Positions 51,958 to 60,658 of a DNA stretch of 64,000 bases are shown one piece after another. The first letter of the stretch is position 1. Each line of letters opens with the position of its first letter. The stretch is taken from positions 1,178,001-1,242,000 of the forward strand of contig NZ_CP154625.1 of assembly GCF_051148895.1 (NCBI RefSeq), read 5' to 3'. This DNA is from Terrisporobacter vanillatitrophus. Lineage in GTDB: Bacteria; Bacillota; Clostridia; Peptostreptococcales; Peptostreptococcaceae. The translations under genes were made by a program, and so were the position numbers. The notes under the pieces are model-generated. The model was not told the origin of the DNA, did not search any database, and saw nothing but the letters and a program-made list of their open reading frames with translations.

Positions 51958-53142
51958 ATGAAGAAAAAAATAGGATTAGTTCCTAAACTTATTTTAGGTA
52001 TTATTGTAGGTATTTTATTAGGTAGTTATGCTCCAGGAGCTTTAGTTAGAGTATTAGTTACTGCAAGTACTTTATTTTCAGCATTTTTAAAATTTGTAAT
52101 ACCATTTATAATAATAGGATTTGTAACAGCAGGTATAGCTGATTTGGCAACAGGTGCAGGAAAATTACTAGGGATAACAACAGGAATAGCGTATGGATCT
52201 ACAATAATAGCAGGTACAGCAGCCTTTTTAGTAGCATCAACAATATTTCCAGCATTTATTGATTCAAGGGTAGCATCGCAAATAGGTAATCCAGAAGCAG
52301 GTATGTTATCTCCATTTTTCACCATACCATTATTACCAATGGTGGATGTGACAGCAGCAATAGTTTTTGCATTTACAGTGGGTCTTGGTATATCAGCACT
52401 TAGAAATAATGGAAGAGGTGAAACTTTACATAAAGTATTCCAAGAGTTTCAAGAGATTATAACAAAAACTTTATCAACAGTGATAATACCACTATTACCA
52501 ATATATATTGCAGGAACTTTTGCAAATATAACTTATGCAGGACAAGTTTGGTCAATATTAGGAATATTTTGGAAAGTATTCCTTATAGTAATACCAATGC
52601 ATTTAATATACTTAGTAATACAATTTACAGTGGCAGGAGCAATATCTGGAAAAAATCCATTTAAAATGTTGAAAAATCAAATACCAGCCTATTTAACAGC
52701 AATAGGAACACAATCATCTGCAGCTACTATACCAGTTAACGTTGAATGTGCAAAAAATAATGGGATAAGTAAAGAAATCAGAGAATTCTGTGTGCCATTA
52801 TGTGCAACAATTCACTTATCAGGATCAATAATATCAGTTACATCATTTGCAGTAGGAGTATTAATGATGAATAATATGGATTTTGGATTTGGAGTAATGT
52901 TGCCATTTATATTAATGTTAGGTATAGCTATGGTTGCAGCACCAGGAGCACCAGGTGGAGCTATAATGAGTGCATTACCATTTTTACCAATGATAGGAAT
53001 ACCATCTGATGGTGGTCTTGCAAGTTTAATGATTGCATTATATTTAACTCAAGATAGTTTCGGAACAGCTGCAAACGTATCTGGAGATAATGCAATAGCA
53101 GCAATAGTTGATCATATAAACAATAAAATGAATAAAAAATAA
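51958..53142 (+). CDS. Dicarboxylate/amino acid:cation symporter (DAACS)
   Basis: 394 residues with eight membrane segments and re-entrant loops. VPKLILGIIVGILLG, FLKFVIPFIIIGFV, GTQSSAATIPVNVECA (the Ser-rich hairpin), and DSFGTAANVSGDNA (substrate-site Asp/Asn) define the glutamate-transporter family. RBS AAGGAGG, 12 bases before the ATG. It imports dicarboxylates or amino acids with Na+ or H+. Monocistronic. Confidence 0.9.
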   Translation: MKKKIGLVPKLILGIIVGILLGSYAPGALVRVLVTASTLFSAFLKFVIPFIIIGFVTAGIADLATGAGKLLGITTGIAYGSTIIAGTAAFLVASTIFPAFIDSRVASQIGNPEAGMLSPFFTIPLLPMVDVTAAIVFAFTVGLGISALRNNGRGETLHKVFQEFQEIITKTLSTVIIPLLPIYIAGTFANITYAGQVWSILGIFWKVFLIVIPMHLIYLVIQFTVAGAISGKNPFKMLKNQIPAYLTAIGTQSSAATIPVNVECAKNNGISKEIREFCVPLCATIHLSGSIISVTSFAVGVLMMNNMDFGFGVMLPFILMLGIAMVAAPGAPGGAIMSALPFLPMIGIPSDGGLASLMIALYLTQDSFGTAANVSGDNAIAAIVDHINNKMNKK

Positions 53143-53477
53143 AATTTTTATATTTAAATATATAAGCTGAATTATGGCTAAGTACAAATTAATGAGAAGA
53201 TATCTTGAAATTATTTTTAATTTTGAGATATTTTTTTGATTAATAAGAGAAATAAAATTTATCTGTATTTCAGATGAATTCCATTTTTCAGTATAAATGC
53301 AATACTTAAATAGGAATATTATTAATTAACTTACTTATGTAATATATTAGGTATTTGTGATATTATAATTACGTATGAAAGGTAAATGAGTTTATTAATG
53401 TAAAATTAAAAATTATACAATATAATAAAGCTTAGTAGCATGATAAAGTAATTTTGTAATAAAAGGAGAACCTGTGA
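53143..53477. other. Intergenic stretch with terminator only
   Basis: 335 bp between two plus-strand genes. It starts with the hairpin ATATCTTGAAATTA / AATTTTGAGATAT plus T run (53198-53238), which ends the symporter. The rest is AT rich with a promoter-like TATAAT near 53363 and no ORF that I trust. Confidence 0.5.
53198..53238 (+). terminator. Rho-independent terminator
   Basis: GATATCTTGAAATTA / AATTTTGAGATAT with a short loop and seven T. Confidence 0.85.
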
Positions 53478-54161
53478 ATGATAAAAGAGCAAATAAGAGA
53501 CCATTTTATAAAGGGATTAATTGATGATAATATTATAGATTTATTTCAACGTAACATGATGCCTCTTAATCAGCTTATGTCTTATTATCGTTGTGCGATT
53601 ATGGAAGTGGAAACAAAATTTAAAGTTTTAAACGAACAATTTTCCCTTCAATATGATAGAAATCCAATAGAAACAATAAAATCTAGACTAAAGTCGCCAG
53701 AGGGAATAGTTAAAAAATTAAAGCGTAAAGGATACCCATTTTCTCTTGAATCAATAGAGGAAAATATAAACGATATTGCAGGTATAAGAGTAATTTGTTC
53801 TTTTCCAGAAGATATATATTTACTTGCAGAATGCTTATTACAACAAGATGATATAACTTTAGTAGAAGTTAAAGATTATATAAAAAATCCAAAAGAGAGT
53901 GGATATAGAAGTTTGCATTTAATTATAGAGGTGCCAATTTTCTTAGAAAATGAAAAGAAAAACATGAAGGTAGAGGTTCAGTTAAGAACTATAGCCATGG
54001 ATTTCTGGGCAAGCTTGGAACATAAGTTACGTTATAAAAAGGATATACCTCAAGAAGAAGCAGATATACTGGCTAAAAATTTAGTAGAATGTGCTGAGAT
54101 TAGCGCTGATCTTGATAATCGTATGGAGCTAATAAGAAATAGAATATTAAAAAATAGTTAG
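53478..54161 (+). CDS. Small alarmone synthetase (RelQ/SasB type)
   Basis: 227 residues, one RelA/SpoT synthetase domain: KSRLKSPEGIVKKLKRKGYPF (pyrophosphate donor site), IAGIRVICSF, IKNPKESGYRSLHL and VEVQLRTIAMDFWASLEHKLRYKK. No hydrolase, TGS or ACT domain, so it makes (p)ppGpp without ribosome control. RBS AAGGAG. Monocistronic with a double terminator. Confidence 0.92.
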   Translation: MIKEQIRDHFIKGLIDDNIIDLFQRNMMPLNQLMSYYRCAIMEVETKFKVLNEQFSLQYDRNPIETIKSRLKSPEGIVKKLKRKGYPFSLESIEENINDIAGIRVICSFPEDIYLLAECLLQQDDITLVEVKDYIKNPKESGYRSLHLIIEVPIFLENEKKNMKVEVQLRTIAMDFWASLEHKLRYKKDIPQEEADILAKNLVECAEISADLDNRMELIRNRILKNS

Positions 54162-54167
54162 AAATTA

Positions 54168-54216
54168 AGTCATATGGATTTATATCCATATGGCTTTATA
54201 TCCATATGGCTTTTTC
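54168..54216 (+). terminator. Terminator with a duplicated 3' arm
   Basis: AGTCATATGGAT-TTAT-ATCCATATGGCT forms a hairpin, and the 3' arm TATATCCATATGGCTT is repeated in tandem (54181-54196 and 54197-54212) before the T run, so two alternative stems are possible. Confidence 0.8.
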
Positions 54217-54315
54217 TTTAAAAAAGTATAATTATATTTTCAATTATTATTTATATATAAACTGAAATGAATAATACTAATTATAATAGATTAAATAAAA
54301 CTTAGGAGGACGATT

Positions 54316-54672
54316 ATGGATTTAAAAGAAATAATGCAATATAATACTTTTGTAGTGTTGGGAGATACATTAAATGAAGAAAAATATGCTTATAAGATAA
54401 AGCAGGAGTTGATAAATAGTAATTATAAAGTATATTCTGTTGGAAAAGAATTAAAGTCTATCAATGATATTGATGAAGAAATTGATATAATTGATTTATG
54501 TATTAATCCTCCTGCAGGATTAAAATTATTAAAGGAAAATAAGAAGAAATTTAAATGTGCTGTTATACAACCAGGAGCTGGGAGTGATGAAATTACTAAA
54601 TTTTTAGATGAAAATCATTATGATTATATAGATGGATGTTTGTTGGTTGGAATTAGACTTTATTCTAAATAA
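54316..54672 (+). CDS. CoA-binding domain protein (YccU-like)
   Basis: 118 residues, a single Rossmann-like CoA_binding fold: FVVLGDTLNEEKYAYKI, VYSVG, IDIIDLCINP, AVIQPGAGSDEI, DGCLLVG. Such small proteins bind CoA and are of unknown role. RBS AGGAGG. Monocistronic with terminator. Confidence 0.8.
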   Translation: MDLKEIMQYNTFVVLGDTLNEEKYAYKIKQELINSNYKVYSVGKELKSINDIDEEIDIIDLCINPPAGLKLLKENKKKFKCAVIQPGAGSDEITKFLDENHYDYIDGCLLVGIRLYSK

Positions 54673-54715
54673 GATAAACATTAAAAAGATTTAATGAATT
54701 TAATAAAAAAGAGTG

Positions 54716-54748
54716 TAAAGAGCCTAATTTATTTTAGGCTCTTTTGTA
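54716..54748 (+). terminator. Rho-independent terminator
   Basis: AAAGAGCCTAA / TTAGGCTCTTT stem with T run. Confidence 0.9.
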
Positions 54749-54861
54749 GTTTGGAAGAAAATTTATGACAAAAACTTATTCAGTATTTGTCATAAAAAAG
54801 TTATACTTATATTATTGATTAAAAAAATGTAAAATAATGTAGAAATGATAAGGAGAGACAG

Positions 54862-55716
54862 ATGGAATTTAAGACAAATAAATTTAAATCATTATTATTA
54901 GCGGGGGCGCTATCTTTATCATTATTCTTTGTAGGATGTTCTAGTAGTACAACAACTTTAAGTACAATAACTGATTCTAACACCACTCAAGATAAAAATG
55001 ATAATTACAGCACTCCAAATAATGGTTCAGTACCAAAGAGCTCATCTGAAGCTTTTATAGAACGAGTTGTTGATGGCGACACACTGAAGGTAAAATTGAA
55101 GGATTCTGGAGGAATAGTTACATTAAGATTATTATTAATAGATACGCCAGAGTCTGTAAAGCCTGGTGTAGGCCCACAACCATATTCAATAGATGCGTCA
55201 AATTTTGCTAAAGAATTACTTCAAGTAGGAGATAAGGTATATATTGAATATGATGAGGGGGATAAAACTGATAAGTATGATAGACATTTATCTTATTTAT
55301 GGTTTTACAACAAAGAAGATAAAAGTTGGAAAATGTTTAATGAAAAAATTGTAGAAGAAGGACTTGCAAGAGTTGGCTATATTTATTCTCAAAGAAGACA
55401 CCTAGAGACTTTATATAAAGCTCAAGATAAAGCTAAGGCAAGAAAGCTAAATATATGGTCAGTTGATGGATATGTTACAGATAAAGGTTTTGATGTAAAT
55501 ACATATAATAATGGAGGAACTCTATCAAATAATAGTAGCTCTAGTAATAATACAAATCAAAGTAATTTAAATGAAACTGTATATGCAAATGGAGGTAATT
55601 CAAGTTCAAATAAATATCATTCTTCTGAACATGCACATGGAATGAAGGGAGCTATTAAAATGACTGAATCGCAAGCTAAATCAAAGGGATATGAAGCATG
55701 TGGATTATGTTATTAA
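54862..55716 (+). CDS. Thermonuclease-family (SNase) lipoprotein
   Basis: 284 residues. Lipobox FVGC (Cys about 26), a Ser/Thr/Asn linker, and an SNase domain (about 70-215) with VVDGDTLKV, LRLLLIDTPE (catalytic Arg) and DKYDRHLSYLW (second catalytic Arg). The C-terminal KYHSSEHAHGM...MTESQAKSKGYEACGLCY resembles the YHxxxC...CxxC wall-associated tail of such nucleases, with His in place of the first Cys. It should degrade extracellular nucleic acid at the cell surface. RBS AAGGAGA. Confidence 0.88.
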   Translation: MEFKTNKFKSLLLAGALSLSLFFVGCSSSTTTLSTITDSNTTQDKNDNYSTPNNGSVPKSSSEAFIERVVDGDTLKVKLKDSGGIVTLRLLLIDTPESVKPGVGPQPYSIDASNFAKELLQVGDKVYIEYDEGDKTDKYDRHLSYLWFYNKEDKSWKMFNEKIVEEGLARVGYIYSQRRHLETLYKAQDKAKARKLNIWSVDGYVTDKGFDVNTYNNGGTLSNNSSSSNNTNQSNLNETVYANGGNSSSNKYHSSEHAHGMKGAIKMTESQAKSKGYEACGLCY

Positions 55717-55868
55717 TAAGTTGAAGTAAATTTAATAATCCTTGTTAGATTTTATATGTAAATAATGGATTTTAAACATATGAAGTATAAAATATTAGAA
55801 AAAGAAATGAAGAATTAATAGCATATAAAAAGTTAAGGTATGGCTTATTTTATCCATACCTTAAGGGA

Positions 55869-55915
55869 GTGTAGATAGGTTTGTGTAAAAACAAACTTAC
55901 CTACACTTTTTTAGT
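55869..55915 (+). terminator. Intrinsic terminator inside the IS256 left end
   Basis: GTGTAGATAGGTTTG / CAAACTTACCTACAC (13 of 15 pairs plus a wobble) and TTTTTT; it overlaps the terminal repeat and blocks incoming transcription. Confidence 0.8.
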
Positions 55916-55973
55916 ATTTAAAATTGGTAAGTTTGGAATAATATTCATATTAAAATTTATGGAGGTTTGTAAA

Positions 55974-57206
55974 ATGAAAGATATAATTATTCCAGATATT
56001 GATTATCAAGCAGAGGTGAAAAAATGTAAGACAATGGAAGACATCGTTGGAAAAAATGGATTGATGCAAAAACTATTCAAGGATGTAATGCAACAACTTT
56101 TAGAGGCTGAAATGGAAGAACATCTAGGTAGAGAGAAATATGAAAGATCTGATAATAATGATACAAATTATCGAAATGGATATAGTTCAAAGACAATAAG
56201 TAGTAGTTTTGGTGATATTGGATTAGATGTTCCAAGAGATAGAAAATCAGAATTTGAACCGAAGGTTGTTAAGAAATATGAAACAGTATGTAATGAATTA
56301 GATAAAAAGATAATAGGTCTTTATGCTTGTGGAATGAGTGTGAGAGATATTCAATCTGAAATGGAAGAGCTATATGGTATAGATGTATCACCTTCAATGA
56401 TTTCTAAGATAACAGATAAGGTTGTTGAGGCTGCCGCCGAATGGCAAAGTAGAACACTTGATGAAATTTATCCTATAGTATATATGGATGCTATGCATTT
56501 TAAAGTAAGAGATGATAATAAAATAGTATCTAAAGCTGCATACATTTGTATGGCCTTAGATATGAAAGGAAAAAAAGATATATTAGGTATTTGGATAGGT
56601 GAATCTGAAGGGGCAAAGTTCTGGCTATCAGTATGTAATGATTTAAAAAATAGAGGTTTAAATGATATATTAATAGCTTGCATGGATGGTTTAAAAGGCC
56701 TTCCAGAAGCAATAAAAACTGTATATCCAGATGTGAATATACAAACTTGCATAGTACATCAAATTAGAAATTCATTAAAATATATAGCATCAAAAGATCA
56801 AAAGGAATTTATGAAAGATTTAAAGAATGTGTATAGAGCATTCAATGAAGAAACTGCGCTTGCAAATTTAGATATTTTAAAAGATAAATGGTATAACAAG
56901 TATTCAGTTGTAATAGATTCTTGGTATAATAATTGGCCTAATTTAGCAACGTTTTTCGATTTTTCTGAAGATATTAGAAGAATCATATATACTACAAACT
57001 CACTAGAAGGTTTTAATAGACAGCTAAGAAAATATACAAAGGTTAGAACTGTATTTCCTACAGATGAGTCACTAAGAAAATCTCTGTATCTTTCTACTAT
57101 GAAAATCATAGAAAAATGGACATCTCCAAATCAAAATTGGGCTACCACTTTAGCGCAGCTAACAATTAGATTTGAAGATAGAATTCCTAAAAAATATACA
57201 ATCTAA
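55974..57206 (+). CDS. IS256-family (Mutator) transposase
   Basis: 410 residues from ATG 55974 (RBS GGAGGT; earlier in-frame codons lie within the end hairpin). N-terminal DNA-binding region with EEHLGREKYER and YRNGYSSKTI; catalytic Asp in VYMDAMHF, Asp in ACMDGLKGLPEAI, the CxxH motif CIVHQIRNSLKYI, and catalytic Glu in TTNSLEGFNRQLRK. Full length for the family, no defect seen. Confidence 0.95.
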   Translation: MKDIIIPDIDYQAEVKKCKTMEDIVGKNGLMQKLFKDVMQQLLEAEMEEHLGREKYERSDNNDTNYRNGYSSKTISSSFGDIGLDVPRDRKSEFEPKVVKKYETVCNELDKKIIGLYACGMSVRDIQSEMEELYGIDVSPSMISKITDKVVEAAAEWQSRTLDEIYPIVYMDAMHFKVRDDNKIVSKAAYICMALDMKGKKDILGIWIGESEGAKFWLSVCNDLKNRGLNDILIACMDGLKGLPEAIKTVYPDVNIQTCIVHQIRNSLKYIASKDQKEFMKDLKNVYRAFNEETALANLDILKDKWYNKYSVVIDSWYNNWPNLATFFDFSEDIRRIIYTTNSLEGFNRQLRKYTKVRTVFPTDESLRKSLYLSTMKIIEKWTSPNQNWATTLAQLTIRFEDRIPKKYTI

Positions 57207-57488
57207 AATTTTTTTGAAAATGGTAAATTTAGTGTATATTGTCCTAAATTAGACACATAATAAAAATGTATAAAATACCATTATTAGTATTCCAATCAAA
57301 TAAAAAAATATTACTGGAATAAGTAATTTCCAGTAATATCAATTAATAAATAAGTCTATTTACACAAATCTATAGACATTCTCTACCTTAACTAAAATTA
57401 CTATACAAAGCTATTTTCAGAAATAATTTAATAGACTATTTTTTATTTAATAATATTAAAAAGAAAATTATATTTTTAAACTATATAA

Positions 57489-58022
57489 TTAGATTTGTTC
57501 AATTAAACCATAACCATCATGTCTTTTATAAACAATGTTTATATCTTCAGAATCTAAATTTCTGAATACAAAGAAATTATGTCCCAGTAAATCCATTTGC
57601 ATAATAGCATCTTCAGTAGTTATAGGTTTATGAAGGTTAAATTTTTTAACTTTTTTTATTGTATTTTCACTTTCAATATTTACATCATCATATTCATTTA
57701 TGTTATTGAATCTAATACTATCATTAGATCTATTTTTATTTAGAAGTTGAGTTTTTAATTTTCTTATCTGTTTATATAACTTGTCGTAAACTTCGTCAAT
57801 AGCATTATATAAATCATCTTTAGAATCTTCTGCTCTAATTATAGTCCCATTTTTAGTAAATATAGTCACTTCAACCTTTTGACTTCTTTTAGTAACATCT
57901 AATTTCACATGTACATCTGTATCACTGCTTAAATACTTTTCCAAACTATAGAAAGTATTTTCTATTTTTTCTTTAATAGAATTTGTTAATTCAATTTTTT
58001 TTGTGATGATATTAATTTTCAT
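57489..58022 (-). CDS. hpf: Long-form ribosome hibernation promoting factor
   Basis: 177 residues from ATG 58022 (RBS GGAGGT; a TTG five codons upstream is less likely). The N-terminal S30AE/HPF domain (about 1-100) has NIITKKIELT and the C-terminal 60 residues (RFNNINEYDD...KPITTEDAIMQMDLLGHNFFVFRN) form the dimerising S30AE_C domain of long HPF, which makes 100S ribosomes in stationary phase. Its normal terminator is split by the IS256 element. Confidence 0.93.
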   Translation of the reverse strand: MKINIITKKIELTNSIKEKIENTFYSLEKYLSSDTDVHVKLDVTKRSQKVEVTIFTKNGTIIRAEDSKDDLYNAIDEVYDKLYKQIRKLKTQLLNKNRSNDSIRFNNINEYDDVNIESENTIKKVKKFNLHKPITTEDAIMQMDLLGHNFFVFRNLDSEDINIVYKRHDGYGLIEQI

Positions 58023-58184
58023 AATATGTACCTCCAATATTAAATGTTTATTTTACTAATTTCATACAGATAGAAATAGTAAATTTTGTTGAATTGTTGA
58101 TTTCCTTAGTGTAGATAGCTACCTTTATTATTGTAAGTATTTATCTACTTTTAAAATGATTTATATTATACTATTATAATAGTA

Positions 58185-58198
58185 TGAAAATGTTTTCA
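58185..58198. promoter_or_regulatory. cre-like palindrome upstream of hpf
   Basis: TGAAAATGTTTTCA differs from the CcpA consensus TGWNANCGNTNWCA at one central base. It lies about 160 bp before the hpf start, near a TATAAT-like element on the minus strand. Confidence 0.35.
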
Positions 58199-58302
58199 TG
58201 AAAAGTCTATATTTTTACAAATTTTTCTGGTAAAATATAGATTATACGGGGTGTTTTTTTAACAAGGAGATATATAAATAAAATATTAATATTTTATTAT
58301 AA

Positions 58303-58932
58303 TCATATATATTTAAATAGATCATCACCTGGATAAACAATGTGCTTTACCCATTCTTTTTTGATTTCCCATAGATTGCCACAAACTGAAAAGATGTCTA
58401 AATTATCTAAATCTCCTACTTGAAAAGTTCTTTTCCAACTTTCTTTAATTCGTTTTTCTTCTTCTGGAAACATTCCTTTAAATTTTCCGATCATAAACTC
58501 GTAGCTATCAATTAAACCTAATTTATTAGGAGAAATTTCTAAGGAATTTATGTGATCTTCATATGCAATACGATCTTTTTCATCTTTAGGTAAGTACAAA
58601 CGATTAAGAACGTAATCCCATTTTTGGTCGTTAAAATACAATACTTCATCCTTTGGAACGTCTAATATGTACACAACAGTTCCCTCAATAGCTTTCAAAC
58701 AATTTTTCTCACTAATAGAACACCAAATAGGTAACTCAACATCATCAGGTTTTTGAAGTAATTTACAAGCTTCACTTGTGTACCAATCGTAACTTTCTAA
58801 AAAGAAATCTGCAATATTTCCCAAATGAAGTTTAACATAAATTCGATTGTTAATTATTCTTCCTTTGTGATTTAATTCATATAAGGTTTTCTCATTTTGT
58901 CTTGTATATAGTCTTATAGTATTTTCACTCAT
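58303..58932 (-). CDS. DUF3841 protein
   Basis: 209 residues. An N-terminal RLYTRQNEKTLYELNHKGRI, then YDWYTSEACKLLQKPDDVELPIW and ISEKNCL... follow the DUF3841 pattern. Soluble. RBS AGGAGG on the minus strand. Its function is unknown; it lies 280 bp upstream of hpf with its own promoter region, divergent from the sigma-factor gene. Confidence 0.7.
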   Translation of the reverse strand: MSENTIRLYTRQNEKTLYELNHKGRIINNRIYVKLHLGNIADFFLESYDWYTSEACKLLQKPDDVELPIWCSISEKNCLKAIEGTVVYILDVPKDEVLYFNDQKWDYVLNRLYLPKDEKDRIAYEDHINSLEISPNKLGLIDSYEFMIGKFKGMFPEEEKRIKESWKRTFQVGDLDNLDIFSVCGNLWEIKKEWVKHIVYPGDDLFKYI

Positions 58933-59131
58933 ATAAATACCTCCTAATATTTTTAATAAGGCTCAAAAAATAATTATTGATGCTTTATATATAAATGATA
59001 TTTATTATATTATTTTTTTGCAATATGATTTTAAGTTGAAAATTTCATTTATCATATAGATATGTACGATTCAATAATGTTAAAAGGGTTTCAGTTGTTG
59101 AAATAATAAAATCTCTTTTGGATTTAAAAAA

Positions 59132-59163
59132 TTAAAACCTTTTATTACAAATTTATGTCTAAC
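59132..59163 (+). promoter_or_regulatory. Possible ECF-type promoter of the sigma-factor operon
   Basis: TTAAAACC (-35, AAC motif) and GTCTAA (-10, CGTC-like) are 17 bases apart, about 30 bp before the sigma gene. ECF sigma factors often read their own promoter. Tentative. Confidence 0.35.
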
Positions 59164-59192
59164 AGTTGAAAAGAAAAATGAAAGGAGTAATC

Positions 59193-59720
59193 ATGGAAGA
59201 TATACTTTTAGTGAAAAGAGCTATTAAAGGTAGTAGAGAAGCCTTTGAAGATTTGATAAATATGTATTTTGATAGATTATATAAAGAGGCATATTTAAGA
59301 TGTAAACATGAGGAAGATGCAAAAGAAATAGTACAGGAAACAATTTATAAAGCTTATAGAAATATAAAAAGTTTAAAAGAGCCAAAGTATTTTAAAACTT
59401 GGTTAAGTAAAATTCTTATAAATGTATCAAATGATTATATGAGAAAAAATGGAATGATAGAATTGGAACATGATGAAAATGATTATGTAAAAAAAGTACA
59501 TAATCATGACCAAATAGAAATTAAAATTGATTTATATAATGCATTGGATGAGTTAGAAGATAAGTACAAAGATGTAATCATTCTTAGATATATAGAAGAT
59601 TTGAAAATTGAAGATATATCTCAAATTTTGGAGCGTCCAGTAAATACCATAAAGACACATATTAGAAAGGCAATAAAAGACATGAAAAATCTGTTAAAGG
59701 AGGATTACATTAATGACTAA
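59193..59720 (+). CDS. ECF RNA polymerase sigma factor
   Basis: 175 residues from ATG 59193 (RBS AAAGGAG; an upstream in-frame ATG lacks one). Sigma-2 region (about 10-75) with AKEIVQETIYKAYRNI and sigma-4 (about 110-165) with KYKDVIILRYIEDLKIEDISQIL and PVNTIKTHIRKA. Resembles the SigV/SigW group for envelope stress. Overlaps the anti-sigma gene by 8 bp, the usual layout for coupled control. Confidence 0.9.
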   Translation: MEDILLVKRAIKGSREAFEDLINMYFDRLYKEAYLRCKHEEDAKEIVQETIYKAYRNIKSLKEPKYFKTWLSKILINVSNDYMRKNGMIELEHDENDYVKKVHNHDQIEIKIDLYNALDELEDKYKDVIILRYIEDLKIEDISQILERPVNTIKTHIRKAIKDMKNLLKEDYIND

Positions 59721-60522
59721 AAAGAAAAAAAATACTAATATGGGTAATGAAATATATGAAAATATGGATAATATGACAATGGAAGAAATTGATAAAGAAA
59801 TGAATGATTTTTATATAGATAAAGAAAAAATAGAAAATATGAAATACAACTTTGATAAGGAAAGTATAATAAAAGATGCTATAGATAAAGCAGAAGTAGA
59901 TATGGCTAAGAGGAAAAATAAGAAAAGATATGTTAAAATAGCAGCTAGCATAGTTATTTTATTATGTGTAGGAGTATATAATCCAGCATTAGCTTATGGT
60001 ATAAAACCAGTGATGACAGTTTTGGAAAAAGTAAATGATGTTTTAAAAATAGATGAAATAAGTGCTGCCTTAGAGTTAGACACAATAATTCCAAAGGCTG
60101 TAATAGAAGATAATAAAATTAATTTTATAAAAATAACGAGATATAAGGTAAATAAAACGAAAGAAAGTAACGACAGTAATAAAGATAATAATAAAAATAC
60201 AGTTTATGATGAGTATGGAGTAGTCAATTTTATACACCAAATGTCTAATCAAATTATTAATCCAGCCGATGGTAAAAAATTTGGAGTAATAAAGATAACT
60301 CCTAAAAATATTGAAATAGTATTAAATTCAATAGACAATATAAAGAATAAAGAGGCTAGGGAATATTTAGAAAAAGAGCTTACGAAATGGAAAAATGGAA
60401 ACTTTAATAATGCAGTAGAAGTTCATAACTATGTATGGCATATGCTAGATGGACAAATTGGAATAGCATCAACTCTCAATGAGAAAGAAATAAATAAAAT
60501 TAAAGAAAAATATTTTAAATAA
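59713..60522 (+). CDS. Probable membrane anti-sigma factor (DUF6241-like)
   Basis: 269 residues. A cytoplasmic N-terminus (about 1-72), one membrane segment (about 74-92), then an extracellular domain. The C-terminal VNFIHQMSNQII...NAVEVHNYVWHMLDGQIGIA resembles DUF6241. Overlap with the ECF sigma gene and this topology indicate an anti-sigma factor that releases sigma on an envelope signal. RBS AAAGGAGG inside the sigma gene. Confidence 0.78.
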   Translation: MTKKKKNTNMGNEIYENMDNMTMEEIDKEMNDFYIDKEKIENMKYNFDKESIIKDAIDKAEVDMAKRKNKKRYVKIAASIVILLCVGVYNPALAYGIKPVMTVLEKVNDVLKIDEISAALELDTIIPKAVIEDNKINFIKITRYKVNKTKESNDSNKDNNKNTVYDEYGVVNFIHQMSNQIINPADGKKFGVIKITPKNIEIVLNSIDNIKNKEAREYLEKELTKWKNGNFNNAVEVHNYVWHMLDGQIGIASTLNEKEINKIKEKYFK

Positions 60523-60563
60523 AATAAAAGTATAGGAATTTTTATTTTTGAAAAGTAATATAT

Positions 60564-60594
60564 AAGGATGAGGATGTATCTCGTCCTATTTTTT
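60564..60594 (+). terminator. Rho-independent terminator
   Basis: AGGATGAG-GATGTAT-CTCGTCCT then ATTTTTT. Confidence 0.85.
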
Positions 60595-60658
60595 ACAAAA
60601 AATTGATAAGTAATAATTCTTGTGGCAAAATAAATAATATGATAAAGGAGGAATTTTC

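Larger units (their letters stand above)
55865..57383 (+). mobile_element. IS256-family insertion sequence, intact
   Basis: 1519 bp. Terminal inverted repeats GGGAGTGTAGATAGGTTTGT / GAGAATGTCTATAGATTTGT share the inner TTTGTGTAAA typical of IS256. A perfect 8-bp target duplication TACCTTAA flanks it (55857-55864 and 57384-57391). It contains one transposase gene with all catalytic residues. A hairpin ATTACTGGAA / TTCCAGTAAT (57306-57337) lies near the right end. Confidence 0.95.
55831..57393 (-). terminator. hpf terminator split by the IS256-family insertion
   Basis: Without the IS and one copy of its 8-bp duplication, AGTTAAGGTATGG and CCATACCTTAACT form a perfect 13-bp hairpin. On the minus strand it is followed by CTTTTTATATG, as expected for the terminator of hpf. 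Confidence 0.7.

Noticed and set aside
59080..59145. Distant inverted repeat AAAAGGGTTT / AAAACCTTTT before the sigma gene
   Set aside because: One mismatch and a loop of about 50 bases in AT-rich DNA; likely chance.
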